Assembly: GCA_041675285.1 (NCBI GenBank)
Contig: JBAYTZ010000002.1
Coordinates: forward strand, 363,704-427,703
Source of the DNA: Candidatus Delongbacteria bacterium
GTDB lineage: Bacteria > CAIWAD01
Direction: 5' to 3'
DNA length: 64,000 nucleotides
In this document: positions 34,802 to 45,345 of the stretch, piece after piece
Layout of the letters: the number at the start of each line of letters is the position of its first letter
How positions within the stretch are numbered: the first letter of the stretch is position 1
Translations under genes and position numbers: made by a program
The notes under the pieces: generated by a model
The model's database searches: none
What the model was told of the DNA's origin: nothing
Seen by the model: only the letters and a program-made list of their open reading frames with translations

Positions 34802-35652
34802 TGAACGCCCTCCTGCGCGGCCTGCAGCGCTTCCTGGCCCTGGACCGGCGCTGGATCTTCCTTTTGATGGCGCTCTGCATCCTCACGCCGCTGATCGTGC
34901 CCTTCGGCCTGCCCTTCAGCACGGATCCCGCGGTGCAGAACCTCTACCAGGCCATCGAGGACCTGGACGAGGGCAGCGTGGTGCTGGTCTCGTGCGACTA
35001 CGATCCGGGCTCCAAGCCCGAGCTGCAGCCCTTCAGCGAGGCCCTGTTCCGCCACCTCTTCCGCCGCAAGCTGAAGGTTGTGGTGAGCTGCCTGTGGGCC
35101 GGCGCCCCGCCCCTGGTCAACCAGGCCATCGAGCAGGCCCTGCAGGCCGAGGAGATCAAGCCGCTGGGTCTTAAGGATAAAATCGACTACGTCAATCTGG
35201 GCTACAAGGACGGCCGCCAGCTGGCCATGCTGGGGATGGGCGAGAACATCCACGCCACCTTTCCGCAGAGCTACGACGGCACGCCCGTGTCACAAATCCC
35301 CTTGATGCAGAGCCTGCGCAAACTGGGGGACAGCGACCTGTTCGTGAACGTCTCGGGCGGCAGCCCGGGCACCAAGGAGTGGGTGGAGACGGCCCAGGGC
35401 CGCTTCGGGCTGAAGATGGTGGCCGCCTGCACGGCCGTGATGGCGCCGGACAACATCCCCTACTACGAGGCCGGCCAGCTGGCCGGACTGGCGGGCGGCA
35501 TGAAGGGCAGCGCGGACTATGAGCAGCTGGTGGGCGTGCCCGGGCTGGCCACGCGCGGCATGGACGCCCAGAGTTTCGGGCACCTGTTGATCATCGCCTT
35601 CATCGCGCTGGGCAACGTGGCCTACTTCATGACCCGCGGGAGGAGAAACTGA
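34801..35652 (+). CDS. Uncharacterised protein with membrane-anchored alpha/beta domain (module gene 3)
   Basis: The 283-residue protein has one N-terminal helix (about 18-38) and one near the C-terminus (about 260-277). Between them lies a soluble Rossmann-like domain with alternating hydrophobic strands (GSVVLVSCDYDPGS, LKVVVSCLWAGAP, DYVNLGYKDGRQLAMLGMGENI, DLFVNVSGGSPGTKEWV). The conserved-looking GGSPGTKEW and GYKDGR motifs may mark a ligand pocket. The N-terminal anchor suggests the domain faces outward, but topology is not certain. I recognise no family. Its TGA overlaps the next ATG. Confidence 0.78.
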   Translation: MNALLRGLQRFLALDRRWIFLLMALCILTPLIVPFGLPFSTDPAVQNLYQAIEDLDEGSVVLVSCDYDPGSKPELQPFSEALFRHLFRRKLKVVVSCLWAGAPPLVNQAIEQALQAEEIKPLGLKDKIDYVNLGYKDGRQLAMLGMGENIHATFPQSYDGTPVSQIPLMQSLRKLGDSDLFVNVSGGSPGTKEWVETAQGRFGLKMVAACTAVMAPDNIPYYEAGQLAGLAGGMKGSADYEQLVGVPGLATRGMDAQSFGHLLIIAFIALGNVAYFMTRGRRN

Positions 35653-37430
35653 TGGGCGCGCTCTTCTCCGTGGAGGTCCTGGGGGCCTTCCTGGTCTGCT
35701 TCTCGACGCTGATGATCTTCAGCTTCCTCTACAAGGACAACCCCTTCTACAAGTTCGCCGAGCATGTTTTCGTGGGCGTCTCCACGGGCTACGGCGTGGT
35801 GCTGGTCTGGTTCCAGATCCTCAAGCCCAACCTGATCAACCGCCTGCTGCCCCCCGTGGACGCGGTGCGGCAGCAGCTCTTCCGCGCGGGCCAGCTGGCG
35901 CCCGAGGCCTACCCGGACCAGCCTGTCAGCCTGCTGGAGCGGCTGGCCCACGGGCAGTTCATCTACTACGTGTTCCTGGCCCTGGGCATCCTGATGCTGT
36001 TCAAGATCAGCCGCAAGCTGCACTGGCTGAGCCGCTGGCCGCTGGCCTACGTGATCGGCGCCTTCGCCGGGATCCAGATCATCCAGGCCGCCCAGGGCGC
36101 GCTGGTGCCGCAGCTGGAAGCCACCATGAAGGACTTCTCCGGCAAGGAGACGGTGGTGACGGCCATGGAGTCGGCGGGCGTGCTGCCGGAAGGCGAAATG
36201 GGCGCGCGCCGCCAGGCCCAGGCGGACTGGATCGCCGACTGGCTGCAGGCGCTGGGGGAGGATTCCAGCCGCGCCGCCGCCGCCGGACGGGCCTGGCAGG
36301 GGGAGCTGGAGCAGCGCCTCAACGGGCTCGCAGGGTTGGCCGACATTGAAGCGCCGGAGTCCCGGGTGCGCGAGGGCTTCAAGGCCATGCGCGTGGGTCA
36401 GGCCCAGGTGGTGGGCGCGGACGCGGAGTTCGAGCGCCTGCTCTGTGCCGGGCTGGGCGGCACGCCCGTGGAGGAGAGCCTGCCCGTCCCGGGCCAGCTG
36501 CCCACGGAGGAGCTGGCGCCCTGGCAGGACCGGCTGCTGCTGGTGGCCACGCGCGTCTGGCTGGAGTCGCCCGCCGGTCGCGCGGGTCTGGCGGAAGCCT
36601 GCGGCCCCTACCTCGATCTGGCGCCCGCCGTCGCCGCGGAGGCCCTGGCCTTCCCGGCGGGCCGTCCGCCCCTGGTCCAGTTGCTGAAGAGCGAGGCCTT
36701 TCCCGCGGAGCGCCAGCCCGATTGGAGCCTGCCCGTCACGCGCCGGCTGGCGGATTCGCTCTTGAGCGAAGTCAATCCGCGGCCCGTGCTGCTGGGCGAG
36801 TGGAAGGCCGAGCAGGTGCGGAACCTGCTGGAGCGGCTGGCCCCGCTGGACGGCGGCTACCGGGCCGAGCTCGAGGCCCGGCTGGCGGTCTTCGCCGGAC
36901 TGCCGGACTCCACGCGGCGGGCGGCGAGCACGGCCTTCCTGACCTACTGGCGCGCGGGCGTGCTGCGCGAACTGCGTCTGCTGCGCCAGGGCTGGCTGCT
37001 GCACACCATCGCGCTGCATACCAGTCCAGACAGGGTGACGCCCTACACGCGGCCCCAGCTGGACGCCTTCCGGCGGGATCCGGCGGGCTTCCTCAAGCCC
37101 TACGGCGTGACGGGGAGCTCCACCCGGATGCGCGTGGACATGCTGGTGGAGATCCTCTCCAACCTGCTGGTGGTGATCGGCGTCTGCGCGGGCGTGTTCT
37201 ACTTCTTCTTCTCCAAGAAGCACACGGGCGCGCTGGGCGTGGTCTCCAAGGTGGGCATCGCCTTCCTGATGATGAGTTTCGGCGCCAGTTTCGGCTACAC
37301 GGTGATGGGCCGCATCAGCCTGGCAATCGGCCGTTTCCAGGATCTGCTGGCCTGGCCCGTGATGGCCGGCACGGCCCTGCTGGTGCTGATCGTGGCCCTC
37401 TATCTGGAGAGCCGCCGGGCGAAGGCGTAG
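35652..37430 (+). CDS. Uncharacterised large membrane protein (module gene 4)
   Basis: The 592-residue protein has hydrophobic segments at about 7-27, 40-58, 97-115 and 127-147. A long soluble, Glu/Ala/Arg-rich region (about 150-500) follows, then three more helices (about 500-522, 530-550 and 565-585). The short motif YKDNPFYKFAEHVFVGVSTGYG near the N-terminus looks constrained. There is no family I recognise. It is the last gene of the tight four-gene module and is followed by an ACGAAG-type repeat. Confidence 0.8.
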   Translation: MGALFSVEVLGAFLVCFSTLMIFSFLYKDNPFYKFAEHVFVGVSTGYGVVLVWFQILKPNLINRLLPPVDAVRQQLFRAGQLAPEAYPDQPVSLLERLAHGQFIYYVFLALGILMLFKISRKLHWLSRWPLAYVIGAFAGIQIIQAAQGALVPQLEATMKDFSGKETVVTAMESAGVLPEGEMGARRQAQADWIADWLQALGEDSSRAAAAGRAWQGELEQRLNGLAGLADIEAPESRVREGFKAMRVGQAQVVGADAEFERLLCAGLGGTPVEESLPVPGQLPTEELAPWQDRLLLVATRVWLESPAGRAGLAEACGPYLDLAPAVAAEALAFPAGRPPLVQLLKSEAFPAERQPDWSLPVTRRLADSLLSEVNPRPVLLGEWKAEQVRNLLERLAPLDGGYRAELEARLAVFAGLPDSTRRAASTAFLTYWRAGVLRELRLLRQGWLLHTIALHTSPDRVTPYTRPQLDAFRRDPAGFLKPYGVTGSSTRMRVDMLVEILSNLLVVIGVCAGVFYFFFSKKHTGALGVVSKVGIAFLMMSFGASFGYTVMGRISLAIGRFQDLLAWPVMAGTALLVLIVALYLESRRAKA

Positions 37431-37433
37431 GGC

Positions 37434-37609
37434 GGTCACGAAGTCCACGAAGTCGGAAGAAGGGCACGAAGGGCCAGAGCATGAGAGAACTGGATTGTCT
37501 GTTGGCAAGCGAACAATTGACGCATGGCATGGATGATGCCGCAATGATCCGATCCTCAACTCGATTCTTCTCTTCGTGTGCTTCTCCGGCCTTCGTGCTC
37601 TTCGTGACC
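37434..37609. repeat. ACGAAG-type intergenic inverted repeat, copy 1
   Basis: Arm 37434-37471 contains CACGAAGTCCACGAAG and arm 37572-37609 is its imperfect reverse complement, ending CTTCGTGACC. About 100 unrelated bases lie between them. A related element occurs at 46471-46617. Confidence 0.75.
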
Positions 37610-37626
37610 TCTGGAGCGGAGGCCGC

Positions 37627-38619
37627 ATGAGGCTGCTGGTCACCGGCGGGGCGGGATTCATCGGCTGCAACTTCATCCGCTGGCTGCGCGAGCGGCACCC
37701 GGAGCACGCCGTCGTCAACCTGGACGCGCTGACCTACGCCGGCTGCCGCGCCAGTCTGGCGGAGCTGGAAGGCCGGGAGGGCTACGAGTTCGTCCACGGG
37801 GACATCCAGGACGCGGGGCTGGTGAATTCCCTGCTGGAGCGCGTGGATGGCCTGATCAACTTCGCGGCCGAGAGCCACGTGGACCGCAGCATCGACGATC
37901 CCGACGTCTTCCTGCGCACCAACATCCTGGGGCTGCGCGTGCTGCTGGACGGCCTGCGCGCCCAGCTGGCCCGGGGCCGGCGTCTGCGCCTGCTGCAGGT
38001 GTCCACGGACGAGGTCTACGGCGACCTGGGCGAGGGCGGCGGGCGCTTCACGGAAGAGACGCCGCTGGCGCCCTCCAGTCCCTACAGCGCCAGCAAGGCG
38101 GCGGGCGACCTGCTGCTGCAGGCCTGGCGCCGCACCTTCGGCGTGGAGGCCGTGCTCACGCGCTGCAGCAACAACTACGGGCCTTACCAGTTTCCCGAGA
38201 AGCTGATCCCGCTGATGATCTGGAAGGCCGCGCGCGACGAAGAGCTGCCCGTCTACGGCCAGGGCCTCAACGTGCGCGACTGGCTCTACGTGGAGGACCA
38301 CGCGGAGGCGCTCTGGACCGTCTTCACCCGCGCGACGGACGGCGCCGTCTACAACGTGGGCGGCGACAACGAGTGGCGAAACATCGAGATCGTCAAGCTG
38401 CTGCTGCGCAAGCTGGGCAAACCCGAGCGCTTGATCCGCTTCGTGGGCGACCGCCCGGGCCACGACCTGCGCTACGCCATCGACGCCGGGCGGCTGGAGC
38501 GCGAGCTGGGCTGGCGCCCGCGCGTGAACTTCGAGGACGGCTTGGCCCGCACCCTGGACTGGTATTCCAACAACACGGCCTGGACCGACGCCCTGCGTCG
38601 GCGCGTGGCCGCCAGCTGA
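37627..38619 (+). CDS. rmlB: dTDP-glucose 4,6-dehydratase
   Basis: The 330-residue short-chain dehydrogenase has the NAD-binding GGAGFIG at residues 7-13. The catalytic STDEVYGD segment supplies the Asp-Glu pair specific to RmlB, and the YxxxK motif is YSASK. Sugar-nucleotide site motifs TRCSNNYGPYQFPEKLIPLM and YNVGGDNEWRN follow. It makes dTDP-4-keto-6-deoxyglucose, the precursor of rhamnose and other deoxysugars. It precedes the polysaccharide export gene by 14 bases, so it probably supplies an exopolysaccharide. The other rml genes are not in the window. Confidence 0.93.
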   Translation: MRLLVTGGAGFIGCNFIRWLRERHPEHAVVNLDALTYAGCRASLAELEGREGYEFVHGDIQDAGLVNSLLERVDGLINFAAESHVDRSIDDPDVFLRTNILGLRVLLDGLRAQLARGRRLRLLQVSTDEVYGDLGEGGGRFTEETPLAPSSPYSASKAAGDLLLQAWRRTFGVEAVLTRCSNNYGPYQFPEKLIPLMIWKAARDEELPVYGQGLNVRDWLYVEDHAEALWTVFTRATDGAVYNVGGDNEWRNIEIVKLLLRKLGKPERLIRFVGDRPGHDLRYAIDAGRLERELGWRPRVNFEDGLARTLDWYSNNTAWTDALRRRVAAS

Positions 38620-38633
38620 GTGGATGTCGCACG

Positions 38634-40250
38634 ATGAGACTGACCCTGCTTCCCGGCCTGACCGCGCTTTGCTTCTGTTTGTGCCTGTGCTTGGCGGCCC
38701 ACGCCCTGGATCTGAAGGATCTGGAAGGCCTGGGGGGCTCCGCCGGAACGGGCTCCGCGCCCAGCGTCCCCGCGCCCTCCTGGGTGCTGGAAGGGCCCAT
38801 CGATCCGTCCACCTACCGGCTGGGGCCGGGCGATCACGTGGGCCTGTTCGCCTACAACGTGGAGCGCAACCGCGAGGAGCGCATCGTGGAGAGCGACGGC
38901 CGGCTGGAGCTGCCCGGGCTGGGCCGCGTGCCCGCGGCGGGCTTGACGCTGGCCGAGTTGCGCCGGGAGAACGCCCGGCAGCTGGCGCGCCTGTTCCGCT
39001 GTGATTCGGTGGACCTCTGGATCACCTGGCCGCGCACCATCCGCGTGCAGATCTCGGGGGCCGTGGAGGAGCCGCGCTGGGTGGAGCTGCCCTACCTGAC
39101 CCGGCTGAGCGCCACCCTGGAGCGCCAACCCGAGGAGCAGAAGCTGCCCGACCCCGAGGCCACGCTGCCTGCCTTTCTGCGCGGCAAGAAGGACGAGGTC
39201 CGCTTAAGCTGGCGCAACGTGCGGATCCTGCGCGGGGCCGACACCCTGAGCGTGGACCTGCTGCGCCGTCTGCGCACGGGCGACGCGGACAGCGATCCCA
39301 TCCTGGAGGCCGGGGACCGCGTGGTCTGGGGCCTGGAGGACGCCGTGCTCACCGTCTCCGGACCCTTCCGGCAGGCCGACGGCGAACTGGAGTACCGGCC
39401 CGGCGACACGCCCCGCAGCGTGGTGGAGCTGTTGGGCGGCCCGCGCCAGGGCCTGACGGGCGCCCGCTACGAAGTGGTGCGCACGCCGGCGGCGGGGCCG
39501 GCCCGGAGCTGGAACTTGACGCCGGCGGATCCCCTGTTCGCCAGCCTGGCCCTGCAGCCCCACGACCGGCTCTTCCTGCGGGTGGACAACGCCCGGGCCG
39601 CGGGTGACGAGGCCAGCGTGGAGGGCGAGGTGCTGATGCCCGGAACCTTTGCCGTGGACGGCGAGACCACGCTGGCTGATCTGCTGGCCCTGGCCCGCCC
39701 CGACAGCGCCCGGGCGGACCTGGCCCACGTGCGGGTCATCCGCGAGCTGCGCCACGACCCGGAGACGCGCTACATGGGCGAGATCCTGCGCTCGGGCTGG
39801 CTGAACCGCTTCGAACACGACTACCTGAAGAGCCGCCTGCTGCACGAGGGCGGGCGCGTGTCTCTGACCTACGACAGCCAGTACTTCGATCCGGCGCGCG
39901 TGCCCATCCTGGACGGCGACCGGATCCAGGTGTTGCGCAAAACCCCCGACGTGGAGGTGCTGGGCGCCGTCCACGAGCCGGGCAGCCAGAAGTTGCAGCC
40001 GGGCTGGACCGTGGGCGACTACGTGCAGGCCGCCGGCGGCAAGCTGCGCGGCGCGCGGAACTCGGAACTGCGCCTGCGCCGGGCGGGCGCCGACCAGTTC
40101 GCCCCGGCCAGCCAGGGCGCGAACGTCGAGGCCGGCGACGTGATCATGATCATGTACCGCGACGAGATGACGGCCTGGGAGAAGTTCAAGGAAGGTCTGG
40201 CCGTCACGGCGCAGATCATGACCGTGGTGCTGGTGGTGCGCAGCATTTGA
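38634..40250 (+). CDS. Polysaccharide export protein, Wza/SLBB family
   Basis: The 538-residue protein has a signal peptide (about 1-22) and a poly-export domain (YRLGPGDHVGLFAYN, ESDGRLELPGLGRVPAAGLTLAEL). Several SLBB-like beta-grasp segments follow (VQISGAVEEPRWVELP, EGEVLMPGTFAVDGETTLADLL, VLGAVHEPGSQKLQPGWTVGDYVQAAGG). A C-terminal hydrophobic helix (VTAQIMTVVLVV) ends it. It should form the outer-membrane channel for exopolysaccharide. It is longer than classic Wza because of the extra SLBB units. The upstream gene makes dTDP-sugar and the next is a priming glycosyltransferase. Confidence 0.88.
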   Translation: MRLTLLPGLTALCFCLCLCLAAHALDLKDLEGLGGSAGTGSAPSVPAPSWVLEGPIDPSTYRLGPGDHVGLFAYNVERNREERIVESDGRLELPGLGRVPAAGLTLAELRRENARQLARLFRCDSVDLWITWPRTIRVQISGAVEEPRWVELPYLTRLSATLERQPEEQKLPDPEATLPAFLRGKKDEVRLSWRNVRILRGADTLSVDLLRRLRTGDADSDPILEAGDRVVWGLEDAVLTVSGPFRQADGELEYRPGDTPRSVVELLGGPRQGLTGARYEVVRTPAAGPARSWNLTPADPLFASLALQPHDRLFLRVDNARAAGDEASVEGEVLMPGTFAVDGETTLADLLALARPDSARADLAHVRVIRELRHDPETRYMGEILRSGWLNRFEHDYLKSRLLHEGGRVSLTYDSQYFDPARVPILDGDRIQVLRKTPDVEVLGAVHEPGSQKLQPGWTVGDYVQAAGGKLRGARNSELRLRRAGADQFAPASQGANVEAGDVIMIMYRDEMTAWEKFKEGLAVTAQIMTVVLVVRSI

Positions 40251-40290
40251 TCCGCCCCTTGGCGGCGCGGGACCTGAGGGGGTGAAGGCC

Positions 40291-41715
40291 GTGAGACGCC
40301 TGTCCTGGGAACGGCTGTTCCTGGTGGTGGTGGACTTCGCCAGCATCTGGGCCTCCACCTGGCTCACCTGGTTCCTGCGCTTCCGCTCGGGCTTGTTCAC
40401 GGAGCCCGAACCCTTCCAGCTGCCCCTGTCCGCCTACCTGGTGCTCAGCCTGTTCTGGCTGGCCATCTTCGCCCTGCGCGGGCAGTACCGCAAGCTCTAC
40501 CACGTCAGCCGTTACCGCGCCGTGCAGGAGGTGGCGGCCTCCGTGCTGGTGGGCCTGATCCTGCTTTTCGTGATCACGCTGGAGCCGGGCCGCCCGGCGC
40601 TCTCGGCTTCGCGCCTGCTGCTGCTCAGCTACGGCCTGGTGCTGGCGGCGGGGGCGGGCACGGGCCGCGTGCTGTTCCGCACCGCGCAGAAGCGCCTGCT
40701 GGAGCGCGGGCTGGGTCAGCGCGCCACCCTGGTGGTGGGTTCCGGCGAGCGGGCCCGCCAGCTGCTGGAGCAGTTTCGCCTCCATCCCGGGATGGGCTAT
40801 CGCGTGGTGGCCCGGGTGCGGCCGCCCGGGCGGGACGAGGCCGCCGGGCTGCCCGCCGCCGACGGCGGCCTGGACGAGCTGGAGCCGCTGATCCGCGAGC
40901 GCCAGGTGGTGGAGGTGGTGGTCACAGAGCCCGAGCGCGAGCTGCTCTTCGAAGTGATCCAGCGTGCCACGCGCCAGGGCGCCGACGTGCTGATCGTGCC
41001 GGACCTCTACGACCTGGTGCTGGGCAACCTCAAGGCCTTCGACATCTGGGGCATGCCGGTCATCCAAGTCTTCCCGCACCTGATGGCGCCCTGGCAGTTC
41101 CTGCTCAAGCGCGGGCTGGACCTGGGCGCGGGCCTGCTGTTGGGGCTGGCCGGCCTGCCGCTGCTGCTCGTCCTGCCGCCGCTGATCCACTGGCAGAGCC
41201 CGGGGGCGCCGGCCCTCTTCCGCCAGCGCCGGGTGGGCCGCGGCGGGCGGGAATTCACGCTGCTCAAGTTCCGCACCCTGCACCCGGCCGAACACGTGGC
41301 CATGCTGCACGCCGACGCCGCCGCCACCGTGGAGGGCGGCGCGCCGCCCCCGGTGACCGAGCATGATCCGCGTCTGACGCCGCTGGGTCGCGTGCTGCGC
41401 CGCTACCGGGTGGACGAGTGGCCCCAGGTCTGGAACGTGCTGCGCGGGCAGATGGCGCTGGTGGGGCCGCGCCCGGAGCAGAAGGTGCTGGTGGACGACT
41501 ACATCCGCCGCTGGCCGCTCTACGCCCGCCGCCACAACGTGCGGCCCGGCCTGACGGGCTGGGCCCAGGTGCGTCAGCGCTACGACCAGAGCCTGACCCG
41601 GCTGGAGGACAAGCTCAGCCTGGACCTGTTCTACCTGGAGAACATGAGCCTGGGCCTGGACCTGCGCATCCTGCTCTACACCGTGCGCACGGTACTGCGT
41701 GGCGCCGGGAGGTAG
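40291..41715 (+). CDS. Polyprenyl-phosphate sugar-1-phosphate transferase (WcaJ/WbaP-like)
   Basis: The protein has four N-terminal membrane helices and a CoA-binding-like Rossmann region (TLVVGSGERARQLLEQF). A fifth helix and the bacterial sugar transferase catalytic domain follow: KRGLDLGAGLLL, LFRQRRVGRGGREFTLLKFRTL, LRRYRVDEWPQVWNVLRGQMALVGPRPE and RPGLTGWAQV. It starts exopolysaccharide synthesis by transferring a hexose-1-phosphate to undecaprenyl phosphate. The GTG at 40291 has a better-spaced GAGGGGG than the in-frame GTG at 40282. Confidence 0.92.
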   Translation: MRRLSWERLFLVVVDFASIWASTWLTWFLRFRSGLFTEPEPFQLPLSAYLVLSLFWLAIFALRGQYRKLYHVSRYRAVQEVAASVLVGLILLFVITLEPGRPALSASRLLLLSYGLVLAAGAGTGRVLFRTAQKRLLERGLGQRATLVVGSGERARQLLEQFRLHPGMGYRVVARVRPPGRDEAAGLPAADGGLDELEPLIRERQVVEVVVTEPERELLFEVIQRATRQGADVLIVPDLYDLVLGNLKAFDIWGMPVIQVFPHLMAPWQFLLKRGLDLGAGLLLGLAGLPLLLVLPPLIHWQSPGAPALFRQRRVGRGGREFTLLKFRTLHPAEHVAMLHADAAATVEGGAPPPVTEHDPRLTPLGRVLRRYRVDEWPQVWNVLRGQMALVGPRPEQKVLVDDYIRRWPLYARRHNVRPGLTGWAQVRQRYDQSLTRLEDKLSLDLFYLENMSLGLDLRILLYTVRTVLRGAGR

Positions 41716-41732
41716 GGTTAGGTAAAACCAGG

Positions 41733-41922
41733 TATCCACAGATTACACAGATTTCACAAATTAAAACAAAGAAATTAATAAATGTTAAATTGCATCGTTA
41801 AACTCATGTTTTCTGTCATTAGATTTGAAAGTGGCAGGCATTTAGAATGACCATCAATTGCGGTAAATTTTGGTTTCGGCTGAAAACAGCTTTTAATCTG
41901 TGTAATTTGTGTAATCTGTGGA
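41733..41922. repeat. AT-rich inverted repeat of the CACAGATTACACAGATT type
   Basis: Arm 41733-41762 (ATCCACAGATTACACAGATT and on) and arm 41893-41922 are near-perfect reverse complements. About 130 bases between them are far more AT-rich than the surrounding DNA. Nothing coding is visible, and the element fills most of the gap between the sugar transferase gene and tRNA-Val. Confidence 0.8.
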
Positions 41923-42010
41923 CATCTCCTCCCCAACGACAAAGTCAACGAGAAATCTACCTGAGTTCTTGACTCCAGCCTCGAGCAACTCTACATTTCG
42001 CGGCTTCTGG

Positions 42011-42084
42011 GGGCGGCTAGCTCAGTTGGTTAGAGCGCTTGCTCGACACGCAAGAGGTCACAGGTTCAAATCCCGTGTCGCCCA
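42011..42084 (+). tRNA. tRNA-Val (anticodon GAC) with unusual C33
   Basis: Acceptor stem GGGCGGC (42011-42017) pairs with GTCGCCC (42077-42083), with discriminator A. The D-arm is GCTC/GAGC. The anticodon stem CTTGC/GCAAG encloses the loop TCGACAC, so the anticodon is GAC but position 33 is C, not the near-universal U. The T-arm ACAGG TTCAAAT CCCGT has an A-C mismatch at its middle pair. Both deviations are single transitions from a normal tRNA-Val. The gene may be functional, degenerate, or contain sequence errors. Confidence 0.85.
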
Positions 42085-42177
42085 CTCGCGGAGGTCCTGA
42101 AGGACCGAAATCATTCCGCGACAAGGAGATGACGTCCTGGCGCACGTCACTCCGGTCAAATTGAAAGGCTGGGGACC

Positions 42178-44109
<1,932 letters not shown>

Positions 44110-44191
44110 TCGCGCCCGAACCCGTCGCGGGCCGCCGGTCATGGGAACGGCGAACGCCTGAACCGCGCAGGCACAGCACAAGGAGCCCATC

Positions 44192-44764
44192 ATCGCCAGA
44201 AGGAAATTCCTGCAACGCCCGACGATCCTGGTGCCCAAGCACCGGATCAACGAGCACATCCGCATTCCCAATGTCCGGCTGATCGCGGCGGATGGTTCCC
44301 AGGCGGGGGTCGTGGACACACAGGTGGCCCGGGAGATGGCCCTCCAGGACGGGCTGGATCTGGTGGAGATCGCGCCCAATGCGGACCCGCCGGTCTGCAA
44401 GATCATGGACTACGGGAAGTTCCTCTACCAGCAGTCCAAGAAGGACAAGGCCGCCAAGGTCAAGCAGCACACCATCACGGTGAAGGGCGTGCGCCTGACC
44501 CCCAAGATCAGCGGGCATGATCTGGAGACCAAAGCGGCGCAGGGTCGGGAGTTCCTGGATGACGGGCACAAGGTGAAGGCCTTCGTGGTGTTCCGGGGGC
44601 GCATGATCACGCACAAGGAGTTCGGTCAGGACACGCTGGACAAGTTCATCGAGATCCTCAAGGACATTGCCCTGGTCGAGCAGGAGCCCAAGATGGACGG
44701 TCCGCGCAGCATGAGCGCCCTGCTTTCACCGAAGAAAGTGATGAAGAAGAAGACGGAGGAATAG
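44192..44764 (+). CDS. infC: Translation initiation factor IF-3, apparent AUC start
   Basis: The 190-residue IF-3 has its N-domain (HRINEHIRIPNVRLI, GLDLVEIAPNADPPVCKIMDYGKF) and C-domain (ISGHDLETKAAQGREFLDDGHKVKAFVVFRGR). The frame opens after a TGA at 44159-44161, and the first ATG, GTG or TTG is the GTG at 44231, too late to include the usual basic N-terminus. AAGGAG at 44180-44185 is six bases before ATC 44192, giving (f)M-ARRKFLQRPTILVPKHRIN. Non-AUG starts (AUU in E. coli) let IF-3 repress its own translation, so this is probably the same autoregulation. Confidence 0.93.
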   Translation: MARRKFLQRPTILVPKHRINEHIRIPNVRLIAADGSQAGVVDTQVAREMALQDGLDLVEIAPNADPPVCKIMDYGKFLYQQSKKDKAAKVKQHTITVKGVRLTPKISGHDLETKAAQGREFLDDGHKVKAFVVFRGRMITHKEFGQDTLDKFIEILKDIALVEQEPKMDGPRSMSALLSPKKVMKKKTEE

Positions 44765-44766
44765 AG

Positions 44767-44961
44767 ATGCCCAAGATGAAGACCAATCGCGCCGCGGCCA
44801 AGCGCTTCAAACTGACCGGGACCGGTCGGGTGAAGCGCCACAAGGCCTACGCCAGCCACATTCTGACCAGCAAGTCCCCGGGCCGCAAGCGCAATCTGCG
44901 CCACGCCAGCCTGGTTTCGGAAGCCGACGAGCCGCGCGTGAAGCGCATGTTGACCTGCTAA
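44767..44961 (+). CDS. rpmI: Ribosomal protein bL35
   Basis: The 64-residue basic protein matches L35 (MPKMKTNRAAAKRFKLTGTGRVKRHKAYASHILTSKSPGRKRNLR in outline). It is part of the large subunit. It starts two bases after infC, in the conserved infC-rpmI-rplT order. Confidence 0.97.
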   Translation: MPKMKTNRAAAKRFKLTGTGRVKRHKAYASHILTSKSPGRKRNLRHASLVSEADEPRVKRMLTC

Positions 44962-44974
44962 GGAGGCCTGACAG

Positions 44975-45325
44975 ATGCCGAGAGCAACAAACAATCCCGC
45001 CTCCAAGGCTCGTCGCAAGCGCGTCTTTGCCCTGGCCAAGGGCTTCCGCGGCGGTCGCAAGAACCTGCTGCGCCAGACCCTGCAGGCCGTGGATCGCGCC
45101 CTGGCCACCTCGACCATGCACCGCAAGGTTCGCAAGGGCGAGTTCCGCCGGCTGTGGATCGCCCGCATCAACGCCGCGGTGCGCATCCACGACACCGAGA
45201 TGAACTACAGCACCTTCATCCACCTGCTGGATGTGAAGGGCGTCACGCTGGACCGCCGCCAGCTGGCCGACATGGCCGTCCGGGAACCGGAGGCCTTTGG
45301 CGAGCTGGTGCGATCCCTGCGCTAG
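44975..45325 (+). CDS. rplT: Ribosomal protein bL20
   Basis: The 116-residue protein has the L20 N-terminus (KARRKRVFALAKGFRGGRKNLLRQ) and core (EFRRLWIARINAAVRIHDTEMNYSTFI). L20 is an early assembly protein of the 50S subunit and in several bacteria represses its own operon. A strong GGAGG precedes the ATG. Confidence 0.97.
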   Translation: MPRATNNPASKARRKRVFALAKGFRGGRKNLLRQTLQAVDRALATSTMHRKVRKGEFRRLWIARINAAVRIHDTEMNYSTFIHLLDVKGVTLDRRQLADMAVREPEAFGELVRSLR

Positions 45326-45345
45326 CGCAGCCCGGAATCGCACCT

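Noticed and set aside
42085..42177. T-box or tRNA-like operator ahead of thrS
   Set aside because: The 93-base leader is too short and shows no specifier loop or antiterminator.
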